In this document: one piece after another, positions 43,664 through 52,528 of the stretch | Layout: the number at the start of each line of letters is the position of its first letter | Numbering within the stretch: the first letter of the stretch is position 1 | Source of the DNA: Actinomycetota bacterium | GTDB taxonomy: Bacteria; Actinomycetota; UBA4738; HRBIN12 | Reading direction: 5' to 3' | Length of the DNA stretch: 64,000 nucleotides | Assembly: GCA_035697485.1 (NCBI GenBank) | Contig: DASSCU010000063.1 | Location: 141,345-205,344, forward strand | Notes under the pieces: generated by a model | What the model saw: the letters and a program-made list of their open reading frames with translations, nothing else | Databases searched by the model: none | What the model was told of the DNA's origin: nothing | Program-made: the position numbers and the translations under genes

Positions 43664-44535
43664 CCGAATCGCCCCGTCACGTAGTCCTCGGTCCGTTGGT
43701 CACTCGGGTTGGTGAAGATCGTCTCCGTGCGGTCGAACTCCACGATCGTGCCGGTGCGGGAGCCGTCTTCGTGCACATCGACCGTGAAGAACGCGGTGCG
43801 GTCGGAGACGCGCGCCGCCTGCTGCATGTTGTGGGTCACGATCACGATCGTGTAGTCGGCCACGAGCTCCTGCATCAGGTCCTCGATCTTCGCCGTCGCG
43901 ATCGGATCGAGCGCCGAGCACGGCTCGTCCATCAGGATCACGTCGGGCTTCGTGGCGATCGCCCTCGCGATGCAGAGGCGCTGCTGCTGGCCGCCTGACA
44001 GCGCCATTCCGGACTCCTTCAGCTTGTCCTTCACCTCGTCCCACAACGCGGCTCGGTGCAGGCTCTCCTCGACGAGCTCGTCCATGTTCCCCTTGTACCC
44101 GGCGATCTTGGGCCCGAACGCGATGTTGTCGTAGATCGATTTCGGGAACGGGTTCGGCTTTTGGAACACCATGCCGATCCGCCGGCGAACCTCGACCGGG
44201 TCGACCTGCTCGTCGTAGAGATCGACGCCGTGGTACAGCAGTTTCCCTTCGACCCGAGCGCCCTCGATCAGGTCGTTCATGCGGTTCAGGCAGCGCAGGA
44301 AGGTGGTCTTGCCACAGCCCGAGGGTCCGATCAGCGCGGTGATCTCGTTCTTCAGGATCGGCAGGTTGATGTCGCGCACGGCCCGGAAGGCGCCGTAGTA
44401 CACGGCGAGGTCGGTCGTTGAGAACACGACCTCACGAGCGGCCTCGTCGGCTTCGGTGATGACGGACGGTTTCACGATCAGTTGCGGACCATCTTCGGCG
44501 ACGGGGGATGTCGCTGTCAGGTCGGTCGTATCCAT
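43660..44535 (-). CDS. pstB: Phosphate ABC transporter ATP-binding protein
   Basis: A 291-aa ABC ATPase with Walker [11 protein letters not shown]-loop [16 protein letters not shown], signature [14 protein letters not shown], Walker [13 protein letters not shown] and switch His in [12 protein letters not shown]. It powers high-affinity phosphate import through PstCA. The start is uncertain: MDTTDLTAT is chosen because a GGTGAG lies just upstream; an ATG seven codons earlier would overlap pstA by 17 nt. Confidence 0.93.
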   Translation of the reverse strand: MDTTDLTATSPVAEDGPQLIVKPSVITEADEAAREVVFSTTDLAVYYGAFRAVRDINLPILKNEITALIGPSGCGKTTFLRCLNRMNDLIEGARVEGKLLYHGVDLYDEQVDPVEVRRRIGMVFQKPNPFPKSIYDNIAFGPKIAGYKGNMDELVEESLHRAALWDEVKDKLKESGMALSGGQQQRLCIARAIATKPDVILMDEPCSALDPIATAKIEDLMQELVADYTIVIVTHNMQQAARVSDRTAFFTVDVHEDGSRTGTIVEFDRTETIFTNPSDQRTEDYVTGRFG

Positions 44536-44539
44536 GGGC

Positions 44540-45487
44540 TCACCACTTTCGGTCATACCGGTTCCTCAGCAGGATCGCGGCGAGGTTCACGACGAGGATG
44601 ATCACGAGGAGCACGACGATCGCCGCCGCCGTGTTGGCCTTCCAGCCCTCACCCGCGAGACGGGACCACGAGAAGATCTGGGTCGGAAGGGCGGTGTACT
44701 GACCTTGCAGGATCTCGAGGGGTGATCGACTGCCGGGGGTCGACAGGTAGCCGGTGACGGCGCCGACCAGCAGCAGGGGCGCGGTCTCGCCGAACGCACG
44801 AGCCAGGGAGAGGATCACGCCGGTGAAGATGCCGGGGGCGGCGTACGGCAGCACGTGGCTCCGGACGACCTCCCAACGGGTGGCTCCCACGCCGTAGGCG
44901 GCCTCCCGGATGCTCTTGGGTACCGCCCTGAGGGCCTCCATCGTGATGAGGATGACGATCGGCAGCACGAGCACCGCCAGGGTCAGGCCGCCGGAGATGA
45001 AACTCCGGCCGAAGGTGTCCGGACCGGTGACCGTGCGCATGGTCTGGACGAAGAGGACGAGCCCGAGGATGCCGTACACGATCGACGGCACCCCGGCGAG
45101 GTTCCGGATGTTCGTCGTCAGTAGGCGGTTGGTCCGCGTGTCCTTCGCGTACTCCTGGAGGTAGATCGCGGCGGCGATGCCTAGCGGCAGCGCGACGGCC
45201 GCGACGAACCCGATCAGGATCAACGATCCGACGATGCCTTGTCGGACACCCGCGCGTGTGTCCAACCGCGACACGTTGCTCGTGAGGAAGTCCCCCGCCC
45301 TCGTGGACAGCACCGGCCAGGCATCGGAGATCGCGGTGCCGAGCAGCACGATCAGGATCGCGAGGGAGAGCAGCAACGAGAGCAGCAACGTGGCCTGGAA
45401 GAACCGGCCGTACAGGTCGCGCTTCTTGCCCCGCAGCGCGAGCTCGACGGAGCCCTGGACCTGCCGGGTGGGTGCGATCGCCGCCAT
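44540..45487 (-). CDS. pstA: Phosphate ABC transporter permease PstA
   Basis: A 315-aa permease with six membrane helices. The first follows a cytoplasmic lead of about 30 residues. The ABC-coupling loop reads [30 protein letters not shown]. Its ATG shares one base with the pstC stop (TGATG), and its stop is close to the pstB start, so pstCAB are tightly coupled. Confidence 0.92.
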   Translation of the reverse strand: MAAIAPTRQVQGSVELALRGKKRDLYGRFFQATLLLSLLLSLAILIVLLGTAISDAWPVLSTRAGDFLTSNVSRLDTRAGVRQGIVGSLILIGFVAAVALPLGIAAAIYLQEYAKDTRTNRLLTTNIRNLAGVPSIVYGILGLVLFVQTMRTVTGPDTFGRSFISGGLTLAVLVLPIVILITMEALRAVPKSIREAAYGVGATRWEVVRSHVLPYAAPGIFTGVILSLARAFGETAPLLLVGAVTGYLSTPGSRSPLEILQGQYTALPTQIFSWSRLAGEGWKANTAAAIVVLLVIILVVNLAAILLRNRYDRKW

Positions 45488-46437
45488 CAGAAGTCCTTGC
45501 GAACCTTCCGCACGTACCGCTCCGACACGACGTTGAGGGCCAGGGTCATGACGAACAGCAACAGCCCGACGAAGAAGAGCGAGTCGAACGGATTCAGCCC
45601 GGTCGTACTTTTCACCTGGTCCGATCCGATCGCGAGCGACGAGATCGCGCCGGTCATCGTCTGACCCGGCTCGAGGGGATTCAGGTGACGGGTCGCGCTG
45701 CCGGTCGCGCCCGCGGCGATCGCCACGACCATCGTCTCCCCGACGGCCCGCGAGAAACCGAGGATCAGGGCGGCCACGATGCCCGAGACGGCGGCCGGGA
45801 ACACGACCTTGGTCGTCACGCTCCGGCGGCGCGCGCCGATCCCGTAGGCCGCCTCGCGGAGCGCGCTCGGCACCGCGTACATCGCGTCCTCGGCGACCGA
45901 TGCGACCAGTGGGATCGTGAGGATCCCGACCCCGATGCCGGCCGCCATGACGTTGAATGTGCCGGCCGACGAGAACAGCGGTTGCACGAGCGCCGGGTTG
46001 ATGACCTGCAGGGCGAAGTACCCGAGCACCACACTCGGGATCCCCGCGAGGGTCTCGAGGATCGGCTTGAGCTTGCGTCGCGTCTTCGGGTTTGCATACT
46101 CAGAGAGGTACATCGCCGCGCCGAGTCCGAGCGGGGTCGCGATCATCATCGCGATGACCGACACCTCGATCGTCCCGATGAATATCGTGAGGACGTCGAA
46201 CTCGCCGCTGCGGGGCCGCCATCCGTCGCTCCAGAGCTGGCCGAGCTCCACGTTTGACAAGAAGGTGACGGCCTTGCCGGCGAGCGCGACGATGATGGCG
46301 ACGCTCACGACCATCGAGACGATCGCGGCCGCCATCAGGAGGATCCGGACGAACCCTTCCTTGCGCCGGCGTCGAGGGCTGCCCTGAAGCGACCCGATCG
46401 AGAGACGGGCGTCCGCGGTCGGCTTGGCCATCTCCAC
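45487..46437 (-). CDS. pstC: Phosphate ABC transporter permease PstC
   Basis: A 316-aa permease partner of PstA. After a basic N terminus it has six helices, with the large exported loop after helix 1 (VTFLSNVELGQLWSDGWRPRSGEF) and the EAA loop REAAYGIGARRRSVTTKVVFPAAVSGIV. The GTG start has AAGGG 6 nt upstream; an ATG two codons later is possible. A strong hairpin separates it from pstS. Confidence 0.92.
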   Translation of the reverse strand: MEMAKPTADARLSIGSLQGSPRRRRKEGFVRILLMAAAIVSMVVSVAIIVALAGKAVTFLSNVELGQLWSDGWRPRSGEFDVLTIFIGTIEVSVIAMMIATPLGLGAAMYLSEYANPKTRRKLKPILETLAGIPSVVLGYFALQVINPALVQPLFSSAGTFNVMAAGIGVGILTIPLVASVAEDAMYAVPSALREAAYGIGARRRSVTTKVVFPAAVSGIVAALILGFSRAVGETMVVAIAAGATGSATRHLNPLEPGQTMTGAISSLAIGSDQVKSTTGLNPFDSLFFVGLLLFVMTLALNVVSERYVRKVRKDF

Positions 46438-46461
46438 GGCCTACCCTTCGCTTCGATCCGG

Positions 46462-46509
46462 GGAGGGCGGCGGGGGGCGGTATCCGCCCCCCAGCCGTTC
46501 CCGCCCTCC
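46462..46509. terminator. Nested hairpin between pstS and pstC
   Basis: Outer 9-bp stem GGAGGGCGG/CCGCCCTCC encloses an inner 9-bp stem GGGGGGCGG-tat-CCGCCCCCC. No U-tract follows. Such pstS-pstC stem-loops typically cause partial termination or protect the pstS mRNA, so that much more binding protein than permease is made. Confidence 0.65.
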
Positions 46510-46523
46510 GCGTTCAATCTCGA

Positions 46524-47540
46524 TCATGCAGCGGCCGACCCCCACGCGGAGCGCGTCGCCTCGACCCGCTCGGTCGGCAGGGCGATGTAGCCGACCTCCT
46601 CCACCAAGGTGGTCATGGCCTCGTCGCTCACGTAGTAGTCGAGGTAGGCGGCGACCTCGGGGCGCGCCGCCGCGTCGGCACTCACGTAGATGTAGAGCGA
46701 ACGAGACAGCGGATAGGAGCCGTCGGCGACGGCCTCGGCGCTGGGCGCGACGCAGCCGTCGCCACCGTCGACCTCGAGTTCCTTGATCGCATCACCAGCC
46801 TCCTCAGCGAACGCGAACCCCACGAATCCGAGGGCGCCCGGGGAGCCTTCCATCGCGGTGATGATCACGTTGTCGTTCGGCGAGGGCTGGTAGTCGTTGC
46901 GCAGGGTCTCCCAGTCGTCTTCGGGCACACCCTGCGCCTCGGCGATGTCGGGGATGCCCGATAGCTCGATGAAAGCGTCGTAGGTGCCCGATTCCTCCCC
47001 CGGTGCGGTGATCTCCAGCGGCGCGTCGGGGAATCCCCCGTTGCCGCCGACCTCAGTCGCGAGCGAGTCGGCTCCGTTCCATGTCTCGATCCCCTCGGAT
47101 TCGGGCCCGAACAAGGCGTAAAGGTCACCATCGTTCAAACAGGTGACGCCTGTGTTCTCCGGACTCGTCATCACGGTCAGGCCGTCGAGCGCGACCTCGA
47201 GTTCGGTGAACTCGATGCCGTTCTTCTCGCAGAGCTTGACCTCCTCGTCCTCGATCGGCCGGGAGGCGTCGGAGATGTCCGTCTCGCCGTTGCAGAACAG
47301 CTCGAAGCCGTCACCCGTGCCCGGCCCATCGACGCTGATCGCGACGTTCGGATTCGTCTCGTTGAAGATCTCTGCCACGAAAGATGAGATCGGCTCGACG
47401 GTTGAGGAGCCCGAGATCACGATCGAACCCTCGAGAACGTCGCCGCCGGAACCACCGTCATCGCCGCCACACGCCGTCGCCACGAGCGAGAGCCCGAGCA
47501 GTCCTGCGAGGACCCCGACGTGCTTCCTGAGCTTCCTCAT
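46524..47540 (-). CDS. pstS: Phosphate-binding lipoprotein PstS
   Basis: A 338-aa substrate-binding lipoprotein: signal peptide with lipobox VATAC (Cys24), a Gly-rich linker, then the PBP fold with phosphate-contact motifs ISGSSTVEPISSF, GPGTGDGFELFC, DISDASRPIEDEE and GEESGTYDAF. It captures phosphate outside the membrane for PstCAB. An AGGAGG 6 nt before ATG fixes the start. Expression is expected to be phosphate-controlled through the PHO box upstream. Confidence 0.94.
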   Translation of the reverse strand: MRKLRKHVGVLAGLLGLSLVATACGGDDGGSGGDVLEGSIVISGSSTVEPISSFVAEIFNETNPNVAISVDGPGTGDGFELFCNGETDISDASRPIEDEEVKLCEKNGIEFTELEVALDGLTVMTSPENTGVTCLNDGDLYALFGPESEGIETWNGADSLATEVGGNGGFPDAPLEITAPGEESGTYDAFIELSGIPDIAEAQGVPEDDWETLRNDYQPSPNDNVIITAMEGSPGALGFVGFAFAEEAGDAIKELEVDGGDGCVAPSAEAVADGSYPLSRSLYIYVSADAAARPEVAAYLDYYVSDEAMTTLVEEVGYIALPTERVEATRSAWGSAAA

Positions 47541-47606
47541 CGACCGCCTCCTCGGAGCGTCATGTCGATGGCGACGTTAGGCAGGAAGGGTGGACGGTCG
47601 ATTACC

Positions 47607-47628
47607 TCGAGATGAACGCTGGGTGAAC
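47607..47628 (-). promoter_or_regulatory. PHO box (two adjacent 11-bp direct repeats)
   Basis: On the minus strand, GTTCACCCAGC (47628-47618) is followed without gap by GTTCATCTCGA (47617-47607). GTTCA at an 11-bp period is the layout of PhoP/RegX3 sites in actinobacteria. It points towards pstS, 67 bp from its ATG, and also lies upstream of the divergent kinase gene. Confidence 0.75.
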
Positions 47629-47631
47629 GAA

Positions 47632-47648
47632 CTTCGGTCAGACCGAAG
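47632..47648. promoter_or_regulatory. Perfect 17-bp palindrome next to the PHO box
   Basis: CTTCGGTC-A-GACCGAAG, an exact inverted repeat starting 3 bp from the PHO box. It could be a second operator or an RNA hairpin. Confidence 0.45.
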
Positions 47649-47730
47649 GGCGGCGTCCGCGGGCAACAGATTCGGCGTGCCATTCCCTGAACAAGAGACG
47701 AACGGGCGGGGAAGCGATGAACGCGCTGCG

Positions 47731-47736
47731 TATGCT
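47731..47736 (+). promoter_or_regulatory. -10 box (TATGCT) of the phosphate sensor kinase
   Basis: It ends 10 nt before the ATG, the same geometry as at 48953, giving at most a few nucleotides of leader. Confidence 0.4.
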
Positions 47737-47746
47737 CCCGGTCTGC

Positions 47747-48913
47747 ATGGACACGGGCGCGATCGCGATCACGGTGCTCGGTCTCGTCGCCGTCGGCGGC
47801 CTCGGTGCGCTCCTGGGCATGCTGGTCACGAGATCGAGGCTCGACGACGCCCGGCGCCGCGCCGACGAAGCCACGTCGGAGCTGGCCCGCCGCGAGGAGG
47901 ACGTCAGGGAAGAGCGCGCGGTCCAAGACCTGATCCTGGCGTCGATGCAGGAGGGTGTCTTGCTGCTGGATCCCGACCTGCGTACCGCGTTCGCCAACGA
48001 TGCGCTCGAGCGTCATCTCGGGAGTCGCCCGGCTTCAGCATCCCAGCTCTTTCCGCTCGATCTGCGTGAAGCGGTCCGTCAGGTGGCGGCGTCGTCGGCA
48101 CCGATCACGGTCGAGATGGAGCGCAGCGCTCCGCCTCGCTGGCTGCGCGTGACCGCCACGCCTGCGGGCGAAGGCTCGGTCCTCGTGGTCGTGACCGATA
48201 TCACCGACGCCCGCCGCATCGAGACGGTCCGCCGTGACTTCGTCGCGAACGCATCCCACGAGCTCAAGACGCCGGCGGCGTCGATCCAGGCCGCGGCCGA
48301 AACCCTGCGCTCGGTCGTGGACGACGACCCGCGGGCGGTCACGCGGTTCGCCGCGCAGCTCGAACGCGAAGCGCTCAGGCTCTCGCGCATCGTCGCGGAT
48401 CTGCTCGACCTCTCTCGGCTCGAATCCGGCAGCGAGCTGAGCGAGGAGGTCCGCCTCGACGCGCTCGTCCGCGAGGAGGCCGAACGGTACGAGGACCAGG
48501 CGCGAGAGGCGAACGTGCGCCTGACGGTCGAGGCGCCCGTGCCTGCGACCGTCCGCGGCGCGGCCCGCGATCTCTCCCTGCTCGTACGGAACCTGATCGA
48601 CAACGCGATCCGGTACACCCGACCCGGGGGGGCCGTCGACATCCGGGTCGCGGAGAGCTCCGACGGGGTGACCCTTACGGTCAGCGACTCCGGCATCGGG
48701 ATCCCGGTCCGCGATCTGCCCAGGGTGTTCGAGCGCTTCTACCGGGTCGACCGCGCACGCTCACGCGAGACGGGCGGCACGGGGCTCGGTCTGTCGATCG
48801 TCCGGCACGTGGCGGAGAACCACGGTGGATCGGTCTCCGTCACGAGCGAACTCGGCGCCGGATCGATGTTCGTCGTGCGGCTGCCCACCACGTCGCCGTC
48901 CGCACAAGGCTGA
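47747..48913 (+). CDS. senX3: Phosphate sensor histidine kinase (SenX3/PhoR-like)
   Basis: A 388-aa membrane kinase with a single N-terminal helix (about 5-27), a coiled linker (RRADEATSELARREEDVREE), a PAS domain (about 60-150, MQEGVLLLDPDLRTAFAND), HisKA with FVANASHELKTPAASIQAAAETL and HATPase with N-box NLIDNAIRYT, SDSGIGIP and GGTGLGLSIVRHV. It has one membrane segment and no exported sensor, as in SenX3, which senses phosphate through PstSCAB/PhoU. It is divergent from pstS across the PHO box; the regulator lies at the far end of the pst operon. An ATG ten codons earlier is an alternative. Confidence 0.87.
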   Translation: MDTGAIAITVLGLVAVGGLGALLGMLVTRSRLDDARRRADEATSELARREEDVREERAVQDLILASMQEGVLLLDPDLRTAFANDALERHLGSRPASASQLFPLDLREAVRQVAASSAPITVEMERSAPPRWLRVTATPAGEGSVLVVVTDITDARRIETVRRDFVANASHELKTPAASIQAAAETLRSVVDDDPRAVTRFAAQLEREALRLSRIVADLLDLSRLESGSELSEEVRLDALVREEAERYEDQAREANVRLTVEAPVPATVRGAARDLSLLVRNLIDNAIRYTRPGGAVDIRVAESSDGVTLTVSDSGIGIPVRDLPRVFERFYRVDRARSRETGGTGLGLSIVRHVAENHGGSVSVTSELGAGSMFVVRLPTTSPSAQG

Positions 48914-48952
48914 GGCCCGTCCCCTCGCCCGCCGAGCCACGGCCGACGACCG

Positions 48953-48958
48953 TATGCT
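48953..48958 (+). promoter_or_regulatory. -10 box (TATGCT) of the histidine-phosphatase gene
   Basis: It ends 10 nt before the ATG, with no ribosome site in between. Confidence 0.4.
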
Positions 48959-48968
48959 GCGCTCCTCG

Positions 48969-49661
48969 ATGACGACCCTGTTCCTCGTGCGACACGGACT
49001 CACCGCCCAGACCGGGAGGATCCTCTACGGTCAGACGCGGGGCGTCGGCCTCGACGACAGGGGTCTCGCCCAGGCCGAGCAGCTGGCGCAGCGGCTCGCA
49101 CCGCTCCGGCCCACGGCGATCTACTCGAGCCCGCTCGAGCGATGCGTCGAGACCGTGGAGCCGCTCGCGGCGACCTGCCGGCTTTCGGTGGTCGAACGCG
49201 ACGCGCTGATCGAGATGCACGCGGGCTCGTGGACCGGGAAGACGTTGACGCGCCTGCGTCGCACGAAGGCATGGCGTGAGGTGCAGCAGCGTCCCGAGAC
49301 CTTCCGGTTCCCGGGGGGCGGCGAGAGCTTCCCGGAGGCCCACGCCAGGGCGATCGGTGAGCTCCATGCGATCGCGAAGCGGCATCGACGGGGCCGCGTC
49401 GTCGTCGCGACCCATGGCGACATCGTGAGGGTGATGCTCGCCGACCTCGCCGGCGCGCCGTTGGGACGGTTCCAACGCATCGTCGTCGACACGGCGTCGG
49501 TCTCGGTCGTGACGCTCGACCGCGAGGGCAGCCCCCGGGTGCTGCTCGTGAACGACACCGGCGACCTGCGTCGGTTCGCCCCCGGCGGCGCCACGCCCGC
49601 CTGGGAGACGGCGCGCCCACCCGGCCGCGGGCGGCGTCCCGAAGGGAACCTGCGAGGATAG
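48969..49661 (+). CDS. Histidine phosphatase family protein (phosphoglycerate-mutase-like)
   Basis: A 230-aa protein with LFLVRHGLTAQTGRILYGQT (phospho-His in RHG), SSPLERCVETVEPLA, EMHAGSWTGKTL and the second catalytic His in VVVATHGDIVRVML. The tail after about 205 is basic and disordered. It matches the branch found as Rv2135c in mycobacteria, directly before DUF3090 and PI3/4-kinase-like genes as here. Phosphatase activity is more likely than mutase. Confidence 0.85.
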   Translation: MTTLFLVRHGLTAQTGRILYGQTRGVGLDDRGLAQAEQLAQRLAPLRPTAIYSSPLERCVETVEPLAATCRLSVVERDALIEMHAGSWTGKTLTRLRRTKAWREVQQRPETFRFPGGGESFPEAHARAIGELHAIAKRHRRGRVVVATHGDIVRVMLADLAGAPLGRFQRIVVDTASVSVVTLDREGSPRVLLVNDTGDLRRFAPGGATPAWETARPPGRGRRPEGNLRG

Positions 49662-49666
49662 GCCGC

Positions 49667-50191
49667 ATGGATCTCGGGCCCGTCGACCGAATCACCGCCG
49701 GCACGATCGGCGAGCCGGGGTCCCGCACGTTCTACCTGCAGGCTCGGGGGCGTGGTCAGCTCATGACGGTCGTCGTGGAGAAGGAGCAGGTGCAGCTGCT
49801 GGCGGCGTCCATCCTCGAGCTCCTCGCCGACCTGGAGCTCGAGACCGGCGTCGGGCCCAGCGACGACGAGCTCGGTCTCGAGGAACCGGTCGACCCGATG
49901 TGGCGCGCCGGGAGGCTCTCGATCGGTTACGACCACGACCTGCAGCTGTTCGTGCTCGAGATCGAGGAATCCGTGCCGGAGGCCGAGGACGACGACGCGT
50001 CCGTGCTCGACGAGGCCGGTCGGCCTGAGGTCGTGCAGCTCGCGGCCACCCGGGAACAGATGTTCGCCCTCTCGCGACACGGCGCTGCCGTCGTCGAGCA
50101 GGGCCGTCCGACGTGCCAGTTCTGCGGGAACCCGATCGATGCGGAGGGGCACGCGTGTCCCGCGATGAACGGTCATTCGAAGCGGGACTGA
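49667..50191 (+). CDS. DUF3090 domain protein
   Basis: A 174-aa protein of the actinobacterial DUF3090 family. It begins DLGPVDRITAGTIGEPGSRTFYLQAR, has a central acidic beta-rich region (LSIGYDHDLQLFVLEIEE) and a C-terminal Zn-ribbon-like CQFCGNPIDAEGHACP. Function unknown. Its end overlaps the start of the next gene by 37 nt and it is 5 bp from the previous one, so the three are one operon. GAGG lies 9 nt before ATG. Confidence 0.85.
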   Translation: MDLGPVDRITAGTIGEPGSRTFYLQARGRGQLMTVVVEKEQVQLLAASILELLADLELETGVGPSDDELGLEEPVDPMWRAGRLSIGYDHDLQLFVLEIEESVPEAEDDDASVLDEAGRPEVVQLAATREQMFALSRHGAAVVEQGRPTCQFCGNPIDAEGHACPAMNGHSKRD

Positions 50192-50904
50192 CGCCCCCGC
50201 CGGTGCCGCCGGCGCTCGAGCGCGGTGCCCTGGAGCTGCTCGGATTGCTCCCCAACTCGTCGAACTACACGTTCCTCGTCCGCGCCTCGGCACCCGACGG
50301 CGGCGAGGCCCTGGCCGTGTACAAGCCCCACCGCGGCGAGAGCCCGCTCTGGGACTTCCCGGAGGGATCGCTCGGGCGGCGGGAGGTCGCCGCGTACCTC
50401 GTCGCGTCCGCGCTCGGCTGGCCGAACGTGCCTCCCACCGTGCTTCGGGAAGGGCCCGAAGGCTTCGGGTCGGTGCAGCTGTTCGTGCCCTTCGAACCGC
50501 AGGAGCACTATTTCACGTTGCAGGACCGGTTCCCCGACGCCTTCCGCGAGATCGCGGCGTTCGACCTCGTCGTGAACAACGCCGACCGCAAGGGCGGGCA
50601 CTGCCTGCTCGGCGAGGACGGACGCATCTGGGCCATCGACCACGGCGTCTGCTTCCACGAGGACCCGAAGCTGCGCACCGTGATCTGGGAGTACATGGAC
50701 GAGCCGATCCCCCAGGCACTCGTCGACCGGCTCGGCGTCTTCGGCGAGGCGTTGGCCTCGGGCACGTCTCCGCGTGAGCGGCTGGACACCCTCCTCTCCG
50801 ACGAGGAGGTCGATGCGATGGGCCGCCGGGTCGACGCCGTCCTCGCCCGACCCGTGTTCCCTTCGCCGCTCGGGGAACGACCCTACCCGTGGCCGCCCGT
50901 GTGA
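50155..50904 (+). CDS. PI3/4-kinase-like protein (SCO1664 family)
   Basis: A 249-aa protein. NSSNYTFLVRA and ALAVYKPHRGESPLWDFPEGSL resemble the ATP-binding lobe with its Lys. FDLVVNNADRKGGHCLL and WAIDHGVCF are the catalytic and metal loops of the phosphatidylinositol 3-/4-kinase fold. The family is conserved in actinobacteria but its substrate is unknown. GGAGGGG 5 nt before the GTG inside the DUF3090 gene gives strong translational coupling. Confidence 0.85.
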   Translation: MSRDERSFEAGLTPPPVPPALERGALELLGLLPNSSNYTFLVRASAPDGGEALAVYKPHRGESPLWDFPEGSLGRREVAAYLVASALGWPNVPPTVLREGPEGFGSVQLFVPFEPQEHYFTLQDRFPDAFREIAAFDLVVNNADRKGGHCLLGEDGRIWAIDHGVCFHEDPKLRTVIWEYMDEPIPQALVDRLGVFGEALASGTSPRERLDTLLSDEEVDAMGRRVDAVLARPVFPSPLGERPYPWPPV

Positions 50905-50914
50905 CCCTGCGACG

Positions 50915-51442
50915 ATGACCGCGGTGCGCCACCGCACGCTGTCGACCCCGATCGGGACGCTCACGATCGTCTGTTCCGATCGCGGGGTCGTCGCCACGAT
51001 CTTCGACGACGACGGTCGGGACCTCGAGCTGGCCCGCATCGAGCGCTGGTTCGGGCAACGGCCGGCGGCGACCGGCGTGGGGTCGGGGGCCACAGCGATC
51101 GCGGCAACGGCCCAGCGCGAGGCGCGTGGCTACTTCGCCGGTCGCATACACGAGCTCTCGGTACCGCCTGACCTCTCCCTCGTGGGCGAGGGATTCGGAC
51201 GCCGAGTGCTCGAGGTCGTCGCCACGATCCCCTTCGGCGAGCTCTGGACCTACGGCGACGTCGCCGGCATGGCGGGAAGCCCGCGCGCCGCACGAGCCGC
51301 CGGAAGCGCCCTCGCGGCCTGCCCGATCGAGCTCTTCGTGCCGTGTCATCGGGTGGTGCACGCGGGCGGCACGATCGGCGGGTACGGACGCCACGACGAC
51401 CGCAAACGCTGGCTCCTGCGGCACGAGGGCTCGGTGCCGTGA
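50915..51442 (+). CDS. ogt: Methylated-DNA–protein-cysteine methyltransferase
   Basis: A 175-aa suicide repair protein. The catalytic Cys is in the C-terminal IELFVPCHRVVHAGGTIGGYG motif. The DNA-binding helix-turn-helix region (IPFGELWTYGDVAGMAGSPRAARAAGSAL) precedes it, and the N domain is about 85 residues. It removes alkyl groups from O6 of guanine. It starts 10 bp after the PI3/4-kinase-like gene. Confidence 0.92.
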   Translation: MTAVRHRTLSTPIGTLTIVCSDRGVVATIFDDDGRDLELARIERWFGQRPAATGVGSGATAIAATAQREARGYFAGRIHELSVPPDLSLVGEGFGRRVLEVVATIPFGELWTYGDVAGMAGSPRAARAAGSALAACPIELFVPCHRVVHAGGTIGGYGRHDDRKRWLLRHEGSVP

Positions 51443-51492
51443 GCGTTCGAGACGACCGGTCGTTCGACCATCGGTGCGAGAGGATGATGTCC

Positions 51493-52473
51493 ATGACGCG
51501 ACGCCTCCTGCCCGCCGTGCTCGGGTTCACGCTGCTCACCGCGGCGTGCACCGGCAACGACCGGGCCGACCCCGCCACGACGTCGTCCGCGACCGAGCCG
51601 ACCGGAGACGCCGCCTCGCTCTCGGCCCAGGTCGCGAGCTCCGACCTTGCGGCCGACTCCCCCGAGGCCGTGCAGGTGGGGGTCTTCTCGAGCACCGAGG
51701 AGGCCGGTGTGCAGTTGCTGTCGTTCGGGGAGATCGACGTCGCCTTCAGCTACCTCGGGAGCGACGGGTCTCAGGAACCGCTCGAAGGCCCGGCGACGAC
51801 GGCAGGGTTCGTCCCGGCTCCGGGCAACGAACCGGGCGACGGCGACGGGCCAACGCTCACGAACCCGTCCGACGTCGCGGGCGTCTACGTGACGCCCGAC
51901 GTCACGTTCCCCGAGCCGGGGATCTGGAACGCGACGGTCACGACCTCGATCGACGGTGCGCTGGCGACGCTCGATGCGGCCTTCACGGTCTACCCGGAAC
52001 ATCGGATCCCTGCGCCGGGTAGTGCCGCCCTCGCTACGAAGAACCTGACGATGGATTCCAAGGGTGTGCCCGCCGTCGCGATCGACTCCCGAGCACAGGA
52101 CGGGGCGGACGTGCCCGATCCCGACCTGCACGCGACCACGATCGCCGACGCGCTCCGCCAGGGCCGCCCGGTGCTGGTCCAGTTCGCAACCCCCGTGTAC
52201 TGCCAGAGTCAGTTCTGCGGCCCCACGGTCGAGGCCCTGGAGGCGCTCGCCGACGAGTACCGGGGGGACGCCGAGTTCATCCACGTTGAGATCTGGCGCG
52301 ACTACGAGGAGAGCACGGTCAACCGGGCCGCCGCCGACTGGCTCCTGCGCGACGGCGACCTCACCGAGCCGTGGATGTTCCTGATCGACGCCGACGGCAC
52401 GATCGTGGAGCGGTGGGGCCCGCTGTTCGATCTCGACGACGTTCGAGCCTCGCTCGACGGCCTGCGCCCTTGA
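51493..52473 (+). CDS. Thioredoxin-fold lipoprotein
   Basis: A 326-aa exported lipoprotein. The signal peptide ends at lipobox LTAAC (Cys19) and is followed by a low-complexity linker. An immunoglobulin-like beta region (about 50-175: VFSSTEEAGVQLL, FPEPGIWNATVTTSI) precedes a thioredoxin-like domain (about 215-325). The usual CxxC is replaced by a longer CQSQFCG after VLVQFATPVY, and the fold ends FLIDADGTIVERWGPLFD. A redox or metal-delivery role in the envelope is likely. AGAGG 9 nt before this ATG favours it over two earlier in-frame ATGs. Confidence 0.75.
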   Translation: MTRRLLPAVLGFTLLTAACTGNDRADPATTSSATEPTGDAASLSAQVASSDLAADSPEAVQVGVFSSTEEAGVQLLSFGEIDVAFSYLGSDGSQEPLEGPATTAGFVPAPGNEPGDGDGPTLTNPSDVAGVYVTPDVTFPEPGIWNATVTTSIDGALATLDAAFTVYPEHRIPAPGSAALATKNLTMDSKGVPAVAIDSRAQDGADVPDPDLHATTIADALRQGRPVLVQFATPVYCQSQFCGPTVEALEALADEYRGDAEFIHVEIWRDYEESTVNRAAADWLLRDGDLTEPWMFLIDADGTIVERWGPLFDLDDVRASLDGLRP

Positions 52474-52515
52474 GTGGACTCGACCATCGATCGTCGTCTT
52501 CCGCCGGGGTGCCCG

Positions 52516-52521
52516 TAGCAT
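52516..52521 (+). promoter_or_regulatory. -10 box (TAGCAT) of the rhomboid gene
   Basis: It ends 7 nt before the second of two close ATGs and overlaps the first, which argues for the second as start. Confidence 0.42.
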
Positions 52522-52528
52522 GGACGGC

